Source of the DNA: Seiridium cupressi
Taxonomy: Eukaryota; Ascomycota; Sordariomycetes; Amphisphaeriales; Sporocadaceae
Direction: 5' to 3'
Assembly: GCA_036674765.1 (NCBI GenBank)
Contig: JARVKI010000013.1
Coordinates: 434,001 to 498,000 of the forward strand
Length of the DNA: 64,000 nucleotides
Positions within the stretch are counted from its first letter, which is position 1; every line of letters starts with the position of its first letter. The notes below the pieces were generated by a model that was not told the DNA's origin, searched no databases, and worked only from the letters and a program-made list of their open reading frames with translations. Both the position numbers and the translations under genes were made by a program. Of this stretch, positions 33,739 to 45,434 are shown piece by piece.

Positions 33739-34419
33739 TGGGAGTGAATTCTGCCTACTGCATTTCTAAATTTGGCTTCGGTGCAATACTGCAGTCCGGG
33801 GAAGATCCCTCTGATTGTGCGAAGCCTTGTCGTTGATTACTATGAGGCAAGGACGACGATGAAGTTGTTCTATCTTGAAGAAGATGAAGAGCCAATCCTG
33901 TCAAATCCAAGAGTGATAAAAGTACAAGAGGATCGATAGAAACCAGCTCTCAGAGGAACTGGCTTATAATTTGGGGTTGACCTGCGACTATCATCGTATA
34001 CACTAAGCGAACATCACTCTGGTGAGAAGCTGTATGCATTTCCTATACATGCCACGGAGGTTAGATACCAATTGAACAGTCGAAATGCCCACCAATACTG
34101 ACTTTGTTTCGCCGATAATCTACTGAACTAGATTCTTTTGGCAATGTTTTTTTGCGATCAGTCATATTTGATAAGCTTCCTTGGATCATGAAGGGTCCGA
34201 GCTGAATCGAGGCCGAGCACATATCGCGTTTCAATATTAAGACTATCGCTTAGGATTATACCTTCGGCTATCTTTTTTTCCAGCTGCGCTGGGTGTATTT
34301 GCCCAATGAAGTTTTCGATGCCGGGGTTTTTTTTTAACCTTGCTATTTATACAGCATCTACATAAGACAAGGGGGGCCTTGTCAGCGCAGCCTTCAGCTG
34401 TCGTTTCTCATTTGATAAA

Positions 34420-34807
34420 GCCATCATTTCAGCACATTCCCCAGATCAAGAAGTTTGCTATCAAGGGCACGGTTCCAAACAGCCGATGCGCAAAGGTACC
34501 GAAGCCTCGGTTCGCATCTCGCTTGTGTAAGACATGGCCGAGTCCAGTGGGCAGGTCGTCCCATGTTGCGAAACCCGTACTATGTATGTTTTCGGTTGGC
34601 GCGCATTGCATGATTGACTATGACCATAATTCCCAGTATCGGAGTGTCACATGGACTTGGGAGCAAACCCATCCGCGTCCCGTAGGCAACGAAGAAGAGT
34701 ACAAATGCAAATATCCACTTACAAGTGTCTAGACTAATTAGCGCTACGATGGGGTCGCTGTAATTTCTTCCTAGGTGAATACGATAGTAGTTCGTATTCG
34801 GCATCAT
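34420..34807 (-). other. Possible decayed membrane-protein fragment
   Basis: Two minus-strand pieces in different frames look protein-like: KWIFAFVLFFVAYGTRMGLL (membrane helix) at about 34665-34725, and DLPTGLGHVLHKRDANRGFG with FGTVPLIANFLIWGMC at 34429-34550. No convincing intron joins them. Family not recognised. Confidence 0.25.
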
Positions 34808-34956
34808 AACCCTGTTAGAACGAGTTAAATATTTGTAAAAAGACTGGAGGTATTACTTCAAGCTCCTTTCTTTAGAGGTGATCTACTAAGTCCTTATAGT
34901 TATGCTATCATTCATTTGGACCGGTATACTGGCTGCACTTACCACGTTTTAAATTG

Positions 34957-34960
<4 letters not shown>

Positions 34961-34996
<36 letters not shown>
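34961..34996. repeat. Poly-T run of 36
   Basis: Thirty-six consecutive T. On the minus strand this is a poly-A run of retro-insertion length, but no coding element lies immediately 5' to it. Exact length is uncertain in any assembly. Confidence 0.85.
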
Positions 34997-34997
<1 letters not shown>

Positions 34998-35237
34998 AAA
35001 ATCTTCTTAATCTTTTTCCTTTAAGAAAATTTTCAAGTCAAAAAAACTAAAGAATAAAAAGAAGGGAAAACAGTCTGAGGTCAAGATCGTTTACGTATAA
35101 ATATTTGTATTTATACCTTATTCAATGCTGTTTTGCTGTGCAAGATGGACCTTGCGGCCTGAAGCAAACATCATATTAATCAGGTAAGCAAAATTTCAGA
35201 TCTGTTCTCTCACTTTTCCTTCCTTACGCAAAGACTG

Positions 35238-35256
35238 ACTGCTTGCTTGCTTGCTC
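35238..35256. repeat. GCTT tetranucleotide repeat
   Basis: About four and a half tandem units of a CTTG/GCTT repeat, ending in GCTCGCTC. Simple sequence repeat with no assigned role. Confidence 0.7.
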
Positions 35257-35708
35257 GCTCCCTTGCCCAAACCCCCGGTATCTGCACTATTCGTGTATTT
35301 ACACTCCAAGCTTATTGTTGGTACCAAGTCTGCCTGCACGCACCAACAGGGCATGTGAGTAAGCTGTGCTGATGGCAATTGGCTTATTCTGGCTGTGCCT
35401 CAGCGTAGGAGCGGATGAATCCTCTCAAAAGTCCTACCCTCCGCACAGCCTTCCCCAGGATGCCTTTTGGCCCAATGCCAAGGAATTGTCGTGAGAGTCA
35501 GATCACCGCAGCACCAACGTGTGATATGATGTTGGTGACTTGTGCACAGCCTCCCGTGTGCGAGGTAGCACAAATAGCATTTTACCGCCCTTGTGAATCA
35601 GCACGCTTTGCGATGCATCATTTTACTTTACACGATTATTGACTCCAACTGTAGTTTTAAACCACAACTTCGAGTGTTGTTGAATAGACACAGCATGCCA
35701 AATCGACA

Positions 35709-36498
35709 ATGACGTTAACGAGAATAGTCCGCCTGGTTGGCACTATATTTCTCCTGGCCGCATTGGCATTACTCCTCATGCTCGATATAGCAGCTCCGAC
35801 CTTCACCCACCTGGGGCTCTTCACTGTGAGCAATGACTTCACGCTCTACAACGATGGCACTCCCATTGTGAGCTACGGAAGCTTCGGATACTGCGTGCGT
35901 GTAATTCCCGAGCAGTAAGTTGGATCTTTTTCATTCCTCTGCCATCAACACACCTTGTACCTGTCGTTCCCCGCTGACACACTACAGTGCAACTCAATAC
36001 CCGACACAGACTGCTTGTGTCCAAGCCCGCGTCGGGTACGATGCAACGAGCGTGATTGACACAATCTATGGCTATCATTCCGCTGTCATCCCATCTAACA
36101 CGGCGCTCAATGTTGCGAAATTGACCAAAGTCTTCGTGTTAATACCCATTGCCACGGCATCCTGCGCCATCGCCGTTGGGCTGAGGCTCTACTCGTTCTG
36201 GCGACGGAGCATCGTTGCATCAGTTCTCGCAGCTGTTGTCTCAACGCTCACATTCACTGTGTCATTCGTGGCTACCGTGTGTGCTTTTGTGGCATTCGGC
36301 GCCATTAAGTCAGCCCTCGAGAAAGACGGTACCTCGACCAGGGGCGACTACGATGTCGGATCGTGGGCACTCTTGGTCGCCACGATATGTCTACTAGTAG
36401 GGACGACGTTGATAATATCTACTTGCTTCGGCGGGCGAAAGGAGCGCGGTATAAGGCTAGAATCCTCCGAGAAGGCTTGGGGTCCTGTTGAAAGATAG
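35709..36498 (+). CDS. SUR7/PalI-type four-helix membrane protein
   Basis: A plasma-membrane protein with the layout of the fungal SUR7/PalI families (eisosome or pH-sensing related); exact orthology is not settled. Exons 35709-35914 and 35988-36498 join at VIPEQ/H-ATQYPTQ (donor GTAAGT, acceptor CTACAG), giving 238 residues. Helix 1 is near residues 6-29 (VRLVGTIFLLAALALLLMLD). An extracellular loop contains YGSFGYC and a second Cys in TQTACVQ, the paired cysteines typical of these claudin-like proteins. Three more helices follow: VFVLIPIATASCAIAVGLRL, VVSTLTFTVSFVATVCAFVA and WALLVATICLLVGTTLIIST. The C-terminal tail is short and charged. Neighbouring genes give no functional hint. Confidence 0.82.
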
Positions 36499-37116
36499 GA
36501 TATGCTGGGATCTTCCGGAGTGCTGCATGCACCTCGGATGGAGATCAGCTGTATCATACATTTCTTTTTCCTCGAGAATCCTCTCTATGATACGCCGAAA
36601 TCATATGTATTAATAGGTATGACAATTGGGTTTGTGGCATACCACTGCCAAGAACTATGGCGACCGGCGTCTTGGGGGGAAAAAGAAAAATAAGAGAAAC
36701 GACGACCACGCATATCGTCACGTCTGTTGCATTAGTTAGATCATATCATTTCATAGGATTTTCTACCACACACACCCGAGAAGCTGAATGAAGGCTACAT
36801 GCGCTGCAGGGAGGCTAGCGACAAGTCAGGCAGGTGTTTAATCCACTCCAATTCCGGGGCGTGCCGGGCCAGTGGGATCCCGCGTGCTGGTAGGCAAGCT
36901 TGGCCACATGACCCACCTACCACGCGCTGCATATTGTGTGAGTCGGGGTCCGCCAGTGGAAGACTATAATTAAATACCCATGGGGGGATAGGGCAAGGTC
37001 AAGCAAGGTATACAGATAGGAATGATGATCTGCCTCTTGTGATGCCAAGACGATTGAGCGACTGTTAGACCTCCAACCCAATTCCGCCGATCTGTGCGAG
37101 CTCTGCCCCGTGTGAG
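36499..37116. other. Intergenic
   Basis: Between the SUR7/PalI-like and the double GFA gene, both on the plus strand. No gene seen; it must hold the promoter of the latter. Confidence 0.5.
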
Positions 37117-38175
37117 ATGACCGAAAAAATTACTTATAAAGGCAATTGCCACTGTGCGAAATTTCGCTTCGAGGTTGCTCTGCCAGAGATCAAATCCGCA
37201 GTATCTTGCAATTGTGTTGCTTGCTTCAAGACCGGTATATTGTGGGCTTTCCCTGCCGACGGTGATTATACTGTCATACGCGACGACGGGCTACTGGCCA
37301 CCACACAGCACAGAGGTGCGCTCGATCACAAGGTGTGTATTCCCATCATGACTATCAAATAACCAAGGAGAATGTATATTGAAATACTGAAGTTCTGTTC
37401 CAACTGCTCCACCCCAGTCTTCGGCACACACTTGAACGGGCCACTCGAAGGGAAGTTCGGAATCAACGTGAGACCACCAGCCTCAGTGACGTACTCCGTG
37501 CACCCTGACCATTTATGACACCAGATCCGGACCTTGCTCGGCGTGGACCCCTTCCCCATTGAACAGGAACAGTAAGATATATCTCGAACCCCTAAGCTCA
37601 TCGACACTGCAGCTTACGCAATCCAAGGTCAAACCATCCAGCCGCCAAGCTTGGCAAAGTCGAGACCACCGTCGATTCAGACGGTCTCAAGATCTACCAA
37701 GGCAGTTGCACCTGCGGTGCCGTTTCTCTCACTCTCAAGACGAAGCCTCTCACCGAAGTTGAGATCAAGGAAGACAACTGCAGTACCTGCGTACGGGTAT
37801 GATTCCCAACAAAAGCATCTCCCGAATCCGAGACATATTGATTCTAACCACACACAGAACGCATACATAGGCGTATACCCATCGAAGCCGCAGGTCGAGA
37901 CCTCCCCGTCGAGTGACAGCAACGCGTCAACCTACGCGTCGGGCCAAGGATTCAGCGGATCTCGGTTTTGCAAGCACTGCGGCGTGAAAGTCTTCAGCGA
38001 CCTGTACGGCCCGCCGGCGGAGTTGGTAGCAACGTGGCCAGAGGCTAGGCAGGCGATGGTGGCGCGGAAGCTAAACATCAAGCCTTTGAATGTGCGTGCC
38101 CTCGAAGGAGTCGACTGGGACCAGCTGCAGGTTCAGAGGAGCGATGAGGGGACGGAGGGGTATGTTGTTGATTGA
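37117..38175 (+). CDS. Double GFA/CENP-V domain protein
   Basis: Two tandem GFA (glutathione-dependent formaldehyde-activating enzyme, CENP-V) zinc domains; the reaction in this subgroup is not established. Five exons: 37117-37332, 37393-37467, 37525-37571, 37613-37796 and 37858-38175, giving 279 residues with frames closed. Domain 1 has GNCHCAKF, SCNCVACFKTG and FCSNCSTPV. Domain 2 has GSCTCGAVSL, DNCSTCVRNAY and RFCKHCGVKVF. Both therefore keep the full CxC, CxxC and CxxC zinc-ligand set. The exon 4 acceptor could be CTGCAG at 37612, used here, or CCAAG slightly downstream; both keep the frame and differ by a few residues. A short Ser-rich insert (SPSSDSNAST) lies in domain 2. The start ATG is the only one before the first CxC. 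Confidence 0.88.
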
Positions 38176-38797
38176 TTAGAGCATCGGGAGGCAACCCGGT
38201 CGGTCTGTGATGTAGAAACCATGTTGAAGTTAGTGGGTGAATGCGACTACAAAGATGAGTCTGGCTGAACATATCGTGTCAGCGTGACTAGTACTGCCCC
38301 CTGCAAAGTCCACCCTGGCTTGATCACTGGCATCAAGTCTGCCACCTCAAATGACATGTGCACACGTTTGCCGGAACATGTTAGTCTGGCTGAAGACGAA
38401 TGGAGGATGTTTCTTTCGGGCATATAAACGAGATGCGTGGCTAACTATCTAGATCCATTAATATTTGCTTTACTCGCAGTTGTTGGCAGTATTGATGGAT
38501 TGCAAAGAACTATAAACAAACACTTTTTTCGGATAGATAGACTCTAAGGCAGCATCTAACCCAAACATGAAATCCAAAGGGTATAAAACAATATCCGAGA
38601 CGCTTTTGATGTCCATGACATGACCCAGTCAAGTCCCACATATAGCGCGCCGACCGCTCTCGAGGCTACCGTAACTCCCGTTCCCAACCCTCGGGCAAAA
38701 ACGCAGATTGAACTCCAACCGGAAAACAGTAACCGGAGTGCCATACCAACTAACAAACATCTCCGAACAATCGATATCACAGCGGCGCTTCGTCATT
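38176..38797. other. Convergent 3' flanks
   Basis: Between the tail-to-tail double GFA and SNF2 genes. No gene seen. Confidence 0.55.
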
Positions 38798-41700
38798 TCA
38801 TCTTCGCCTAGTCTGCCTGCCGCGCCTAATGCCCAATAGGCCGGCAAGGTCAGCTACACTAAGTCGAGTCATACTTCGCGCGACCTCGTTGTTGAGGACC
38901 TCCCCTACCAAGGCACGCTTCTTCTCCTGCAAAGCGAGAATGCGGTCTTCAATCGTGTCGTCCACCAAGGTGCGATGAACCGTGACCGGCTTATCCTGGC
39001 CAAGACGGTGGGATCGGCCCACTGCTTGATCTTCTACTGATGGATTCCAGAAGGGATCGAGAATGATTACTTGGGTGGCTGCCTGAAGATTCAGTCCCGC
39101 ATTTCCTGCTCGTAGACTCACCAGCATAATTGTTACGTCTGGTTTCTTCATAAAGGCTTGAACAGCAGCATCTCGAGCAGCTTGAGGCATGCTGCCATCA
39201 TAGCGCTGGTAAATGAATCCATCGTCCTGGATCGGAATCTCAAGGAGATCCAAGAAGGAGGTGAACACGCTAAAGATGAGCGTTTTCTCCTTGGGATCAT
39301 TCCTTTGAATCTCGCGAAGCAGCTCCATGGTCCTATCGATCTTTGCACTTGGTTCGTAGTCTTTTCTCAGTCGCTTGAGATATTTTGCCTTCGCTGCAGC
39401 ATTCCTGATACTCTCGACTTTGAGCTCAGCGAGCGATCTGATCTCCTTCGTCCCCTTGTTTTTCTTCTTGTCCTTCCGGCGGCGGGACTGCTGTTCGTTG
39501 CTCTTTGGTCTCGCGATCCCTTTACCTTTCGACCGTTTCCTCTTTCCGCCAGCGAGTCCACCCTCCTCGCTACTATTGGGATCCTCTAGGTCAGACGTCC
39601 GAGCAGACATGGCGTGCTTCAGGCGAGAGACTCGCTGGCGCTTGGAAGCACGATTGCCAGATTCTTCATCACTTCCCTCTTCCTTGATTGAGTGTGGCTC
39701 AGGCTCGGGTTTTTTCGATGCCGGGTTCTTCGACGCAGATTGCTTTGCCAGGCGATCAAAGTAGCCATCGGATTGTCTGAAAAGATCTATTTCCTCCTTG
39801 ACGGGTTTCAGTGGAGAGCTTGATACATCGCGCTTTACAGTCCGCTTGAATGGTAAACCGCCAGACCGTGGGGTGAACGGAGATTGCTTGCGTGTCTTTT
39901 TCTGCTCTTCAGCTCGCTGCCATAATTCACTCAATGGTGCAAGAGAACCGTCAGAGTCTGATCCGTCGGTGTCGTTGTCATCAGTTCGGGGGTGTTTCTG
40001 TGGACTGCTATTCGTCGGCCTTTCCCCTTTGTTGGCCGGGTTCTCTTGTTCGGTTGGAGCCTCGTCGCTGTCATCATCGTGATTCCGACCATTGCTTGCA
40101 TTTTTCCGGTCTCTGGTCTGCAATTTCGTATCTTTATTGTCATCCTCGTCGTCGCTCATGCCTACACTCTCCTCTTCATCTGAAACAATAAAGCCTTTGA
40201 TGTTTCCATACTCATCAGCATCGCTAAAGTCGTCCGATATGTCATCGTCGGGGTCCTCCAAATCCTCCTCGTCCACCTCGGCGTCGGATACGTCCGGCAT
40301 GTGAGCTTCCTTAAAGAATGAATAACAGAGGACCTTGCGCGGGTCAAGCTTTGCTCTACAAGGTTGTGAGGCACATGGCTGAAAGGTACGTTCCCCTCCG
40401 TCTTCGTCATTGGTGTCCATGTCTCTCACGAGCATCAGACCGGTAAAGCAATCACCACAGAGATGATGACCACAAGGGTAAAGGATGACCGGATTCTCAA
40501 CCATGTCGTCACATAGTGGACAACAGAACTCTTGCTGTTCCTTGAGTTTATCGATGATATGGTTGTCAAGTTTCCAGGCCAGGCTTATCATTTCTTTTGG
40601 CTTGAGTTCTGCGCCATCAGGGATGCCGTGGTTCATGACCAGGTACGGGTGACAACAACACTGGCGAAGTCGAAGGATCAAGACCAAGATAAAGGTGTAG
40701 TTTTTCATGACTGTCCCTGCCTTCATATATTTGTTGAATCGCAGACGCATCTTGTGTTCAAGGTGGTCATAGAAATCGCGTTGATCATCGTTGAACTTGG
40801 TCTCAGCAACGTTCGACTCAAGTGGTGGCAGGTTAAGAACTTGCTTGCCATCGAGTTGACTAGTCGGCGTGCGCTGGAGTAAAACGCCGGCCAGGAACGC
40901 TTGAAGAGATCTCAATGCGTGGCCATGTTCCCAGGCCGCTTTTTTCAGAGGCTTGTCGAAAGCATCGTGAAATTCGCTCCAAACGTCATAGGGCGAGATG
41001 CGAAGAAAACGAACGAGCGAGAAAAGCTCACGAACATTGTTCATCAGTGGGGTTCCAGTCATGCAGAGCCGGTACGTGGCACGAATAGCCCAACATGCTT
41101 GAGCAGTCTTCGATTTGTCGTTCTTGATATTGTGGGCTTCATCAAGGATGATGCGGTGAAATCTCGTCGCTAGAATCAATTTTTTTGCTTTTGTATTTTT
41201 CCATGGACTAAATTCTGCTCGAATTGTTCCGTACGTCGTCAGAACAACATCGTACGACAACAAGTTGGCAACACTCATTCGCTTCTTCTTCTGCCCGTAC
41301 AGTATTATGGTCTTGAGCCGGTAGTGGGGGTTTACCTTGTCAGTGATTTCTCGCTCCCACTGTTCTAGTAAGGCGACAGGAGCCACGATGAGTGTCGTCT
41401 TGTACGCATAGTCCTTTGAAGGACGCGCGAGCATGAGTGCCAAGGCTTGAATGGTCTTTCCCAGGCCCATGCCGTCAGCGAGTATACTGCCTCTGTGGTT
41501 GCTTTCCTCCTGTTGCATCAGCCATGTTAGTCCAACTTGCTGGTGCGGCAGCAGCTTTACCGCCAATGCAGGGGGAGTTTTCTTGCGATCCTCCGGCGGT
41601 AGATCGGGGTCAGGCAGGCTAGAAAGATGCTCTATGATCTGCATCACCTGATCATGGTTTTTTTCCTGCAAGGGCCCGCTGCCTGTCTGGCCGCCTTCAT

Positions 41701-42511
41701 CATCATCGTCGTCGTCGCTCCCATTGCTGCTGTCACCAAAGGCTATATTCGAGTCATACTCCATTTGTGTTCCGTATACAGTACGGCTGCTGGAAGGTGC
41801 CGGCATGGCCAAAGCGAGTGCCCTATTGGGGCCGGGATCCACTCGCCCTGTTGTACAATAATTATTGTGCCGGGGCCAATCTCTGACTTGACAATCTAGT
41901 GAACAGTAGGACGCATTTTGACATATAGTACATGAACTCTGCACTGTTGTACTGTTGCACTTGAAGCAGAGGACTTGTTCCCCTGATGTAGGCGCAGGAG
42001 GTTGGGTATAGATTGGTGACGAGGAATCCTGGATAGGCGACGAGTAATCCTCAGGAGGTTGAGTATGGATAGGTGACGAGGAATCCTCAGGTGTGATATG
42101 CCGTTGAGTCTGTCCTGCTGCAGTGCGCTCTTGCTTCACGCCTAGAGGCAATCCATGGCTGGATTGAACGGCCCTTGGAGCCATAGCTTGGTCTACCGGC
42201 TGTCTTGCCTGTCTCTGTTGTTCCAGTCGCAAGGCTTGTCGGCGCAGTTGCTCCCGTTGCTGCTGGCTACCCGGCTGCAGCGCCTGCTGGTGCGCTGTAG
42301 ATGGTGCTCTGGATACAGACGGTTCGGTTATTTCGGGTATCGCTCGAAGAGCTGAGTACTCTGATGGCTCCGGCTTGACACTGCCTGCAATGCGAAATCG
42401 CTGTCAGTCAAATAGGATCAAAGGCCATCGGGTGTCTGACATACGATGAACCGGGATGATATTGTGCGAAGCTTCCGAGAGAGACTCTCGTTTGACGCGG
42501 GGCCTATCCAT
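38798..42511 (-). CDS. MYND-SNF2-RING ATPase, RAD16/ULS1-like
   Basis: A large SNF2-family DNA translocase with a likely E3 ligase function. Exons 42445-42511 and 38798-42384 join at PVH-RSVKPEPSE for 1217 residues. In order: a Gln-rich N-terminus; tandem SSPI[HY]TQPP repeats (about 121-151); a MYND zinc finger (CFKCNSTTVQSSCTICQNAS, to HNNYC, about 161-198); the SNF2 N lobe with ADGMGLGKTIQALALM near 327 and the DEAH box ILDEAHNIKN near 435; a C3HC4 RING inserted between lobes (CCPLCDDMVENPVILYPCGH, near 640); a 300-residue acidic, Lys-rich insert; and the C lobe with VGRSHRLGQDKPVTVHR. An inserted RING is the hallmark of the Rad5/Rad16/Uls1 group, which acts in repair and on SUMOylated proteins. 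The N-terminal MYND finger is unusual compared with yeast Rad16 or Uls1. The first exon is inferred. Confidence 0.9.
41998..42091 (-). repeat. In-frame tandem repeats in the SNF2 gene
   Basis: Three related units encode [DE]D[SY]SSPI followed by [HY]TQPP in two of them. DNA copies share GACGAG(G/T)AATCCT on the plus strand. They lie just before the MYND finger. The SP dipeptides are possible proline-directed phosphorylation sites (inference). Confidence 0.8.
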
Positions 42512-44056
42512 ATCGATTGCACCGTTGAACGTGCTCAGACGATAACCAACCGACTCAGCCTTATGAGGAGCTTATTGATGAGAACGTTTCCCGCGCCGGT
42601 TGAACTCATCCGCAAAGCCTCGACACAGCTTCATGCAGGTCTATGCAAGTTACATGCAGTCAAATCAGGGGTCAGACAATGGGACATTTGGGGAAAACTG
42701 GAACCCTGGAGCTCTACCCTGGGCCACATGTACGTATTCTTGATGTACCAGACTTCATCGCCCCATGCTCTTTCCCTAGAAGCGCTCGACATCTTTCAAT
42801 GCAGGCATTCATTGCCTCACGTTATCAACATCACCTTCTTGTCAAATAGTTGTTCGCCTTTACAGGTAAACTGTCAAGATATCTCAAGTTAGTGACGTCA
42901 ACTAAGTGTAGAGTCGAACTCTTTGTTTACCCCAGAAAGAGCTAGACGCGTCAACAACGCGCCGCGACTGCACTATGTAGCGCTAATGTTCGCGCTTGAG
43001 ACGTGGGCCGTTATTACAGTACATATCAAGGCCTACGCCTCGGCTGAACGACATTGTCGTCACTTCCACTTCCATTGAAGAATACAATGTACCCGCATAG
43101 TCTCGCATATTGTAATTGCTATGTGACTACTCGCTTTGCCATCATCTACAACAATAGTATGACCACAAATGCCAACGGCGACTAGGATAATAAACGCTGT
43201 GGACTTGGTGGAGGCGTGCAAAAACAGAATGATTGGATGCCAAGTAATTATTCCTCCACTTCTAACATGAAGTTATAAATCTCAAGTTTTAATAACTGAA
43301 ATGATAGCCATATCAGGAGTTCCAAGTCTAACATGCTCTAGTTCTTGTATCTCTTCGCATAGCGACCTTTAACTGTGACTCACGACTGGACTAGCTGTCA
43401 CAGCTGATATAATCATGCTAGCAAAATCACAAATGCCCTATTATCACGACTTGCATCATATCTTCATCTGTCTTGCTACACTGCTGTCCTCCAAGAATAG
43501 TTCCTGGCATTAAGACAGTATCGGTACACATTAAAGTCGTGATGCACTTCTTGATCAGCTGTAAATTAAGCAGCACACCCAGCAAGCCATGGCTTACCCC
43601 ACAAGTGACACAAACCTCGGCAGAAAGATTTCCACAGACGACCAAGGTGCCACTTATTCCAACCCTCGATATAGGAGTGAAACTAGTTACTTGGTTATAT
43701 TTCGAACGATGACTACATTTTTGCTGAATGTAGGTGAGTACAAATATAAACCGAAGTCAGAGATTACAGCTATGAACTTTTTTGTTTCTTTTTGAAAGTA
43801 TTTTGGCTAGAATTTATATGCTCTAACTGCCTTACAAAAAGCTCATCTGATCTGGATCAGAGGCTGCCGGTCCTCTGCTCGGGAGTTGAGTGCTGTGATT
43901 ATGCACCCCGCGATCGCAAAGAGCTAATCTTTGTTTCCCCCCACCCTGGCTTTTGCGTTGCTCTCCAAGCAGTTCCATTTCGCCGGTCCTGTTGAAAGCA
44001 AGCTGTGAACCATCTTCCCTGAAATAGCCTTCCTGCGACCGCAGCTGCCTGCGAAC
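42512..44056. other. Divergent intergenic region, SNF2 gene and PEX19
   Basis: 1.5 kb between two divergent starts. Open frames here (for example 42446-42892 and 43427-43645) have no motif and I do not call them. The promoters of both genes should lie at its ends. Confidence 0.5.
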
Positions 44057-45215
44057 ATGTCTACGAACAGTAGCAACCCCACAGGCGTCGGCGACAAGTC
44101 CGATGCCGGTACGACGGCGGAGCAAGTGAATGCGCCAGTGCCGGACAATGTGTCGGATCCGGATGAGGACGACCTCGACGATCTCGACGACATGCTTGAC
44201 GAGTTCTCTTCCGTCAAATTGGACCCGAAGCCGACAGCAGTACCACCAGCCACGAAACCAGCAGGTCCTCCGGCATCTACTTCCACGAAAGGCCCCACGA
44301 TACCAACGCTCACCACTGATGTCCCCGCGATCGATCCGGATGATTTCTCAGAAGAAGAGTTCCAGCGGCAACTGCAAGCCGGCATGGCTGAACTTATGGG
44401 TGACTTTGACAAGAACGTGAGCATCTTTTGTTATTATACACCAACCATAAAAGAAATGGTACCGCCAGCTAAACACCAAGCAGCCTGAGATGCAAGCACA
44501 ATTTGAGTCGATATTCAAAGGACTCGGCGTTGCCGGCGCAGCGGGCAGCGATGCCGAACCGACTACCTCGTCGGCATCGAAATCCGAGAGCGCTGCAAAA
44601 CCTGGAGCCGATCAGATTGCTGCCGACTTGAGCGAGAACGCGTCCTTTCAAGAAACCATTCGCAAGACCATGGCGCGCATGCAAGCTTCGGGCGACCAAG
44701 CGACTGCTGCAGCTGCCGCTGAGGGCTCGGAAGACGATTTCATTGCGGAGATGATGAAGGCCATGAAAGATCTCCCCGGGGCCGCCGATGGTTCGGAAGA
44801 GGACTTCAGCAAAGTACTGATGGGCATGATGGAGCAGCTCACAAACAAGGACATTCTATACGACCCTATGAAGGAGCTCAACGAAAAGTTTCCGGCATGG
44901 ATGGAGAAGAATGGTAAAACACTGAAGAAGGAAGACAAGGATCGGTACGAAGAGCAAAGGCGATTAGTTGGCGAGATGGTCGCCAAGTTTGAGGAGCCAA
45001 CATACAAAGACGACAACGCCGCAGACCGCGAGTATATAGTCGATCGTATGCAGAAGGTGAGCTAGTATAACCACCAAAAGGGCATTCAACATTAGCTTGC
45101 TGATCACTAGAAACAGATGCAAGCAGCAGGCTCGCCGCCGCCGGACCTAGTCGGCGATATGCCGTCGGCGAAAGAAGTTCTAGACGGACCAGACGACAAC
45201 TGCACACCTCAATAA
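44057..45215 (+). CDS. pex19: Peroxisome biogenesis protein PEX19
   Basis: Cytosolic receptor and chaperone for peroxisomal membrane proteins; docks on PEX3. Exons 44057-44416, 44484-45056 and 45117-45215 join in frame (FDKN-PEMQAQ; RMQK-MQAAGS), giving 343 residues. The N-terminal part is disordered and acidic, with DDLDDLDDMLDEF as the PEX3-binding-type region. The middle and C-terminal helical domain has EDDFIAEMMKAMKDLP, LTNKDILYDPMKELNEKFPA and RYEEQRRLVGEMVAKFE, all characteristic. The last four residues are CTPQ, a CaaX box for farnesylation, as known in yeast and mammals; the cysteine sits only in the short third exon. An alternative reading through the last intron would end earlier (KVS) and lose the CaaX box. 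Confidence 0.96.
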
Positions 45216-45434
45216 AGGATGGGCTCGATGAAGTAATGTTTCAGTGTTTGGGGAGAACCCCGATATGATACCAGATGGCAGGTGCTTTATACATTGCAAT
45301 ACCAGAACGCCAAACATATAGACATACCAAGCCTCAAAGTAACAAAACCGTGACCCTGACCCTGGCCCTGACCGGAACCGGAACTCCATTCGCAATGAGT
45401 ATTAGAAAGAAAAGAGACAGCAATTTCCTAGTAA

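Larger units (their letters stand above)
30970..35708. other. Long gene-poor region with decayed coding fragments
   Basis: Nearly 5 kb without a confident gene, leaning AT-rich. It holds small candidate frames, apparent protein remnants in shifted frames, degenerate repeats around 33067-33205, a 36-nt poly-T and a GCTT run. These are listed separately. The pattern suggests old inserted or duplicated material losing its coding capacity; I see no transposase or reverse transcriptase motif. Confidence 0.5.
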
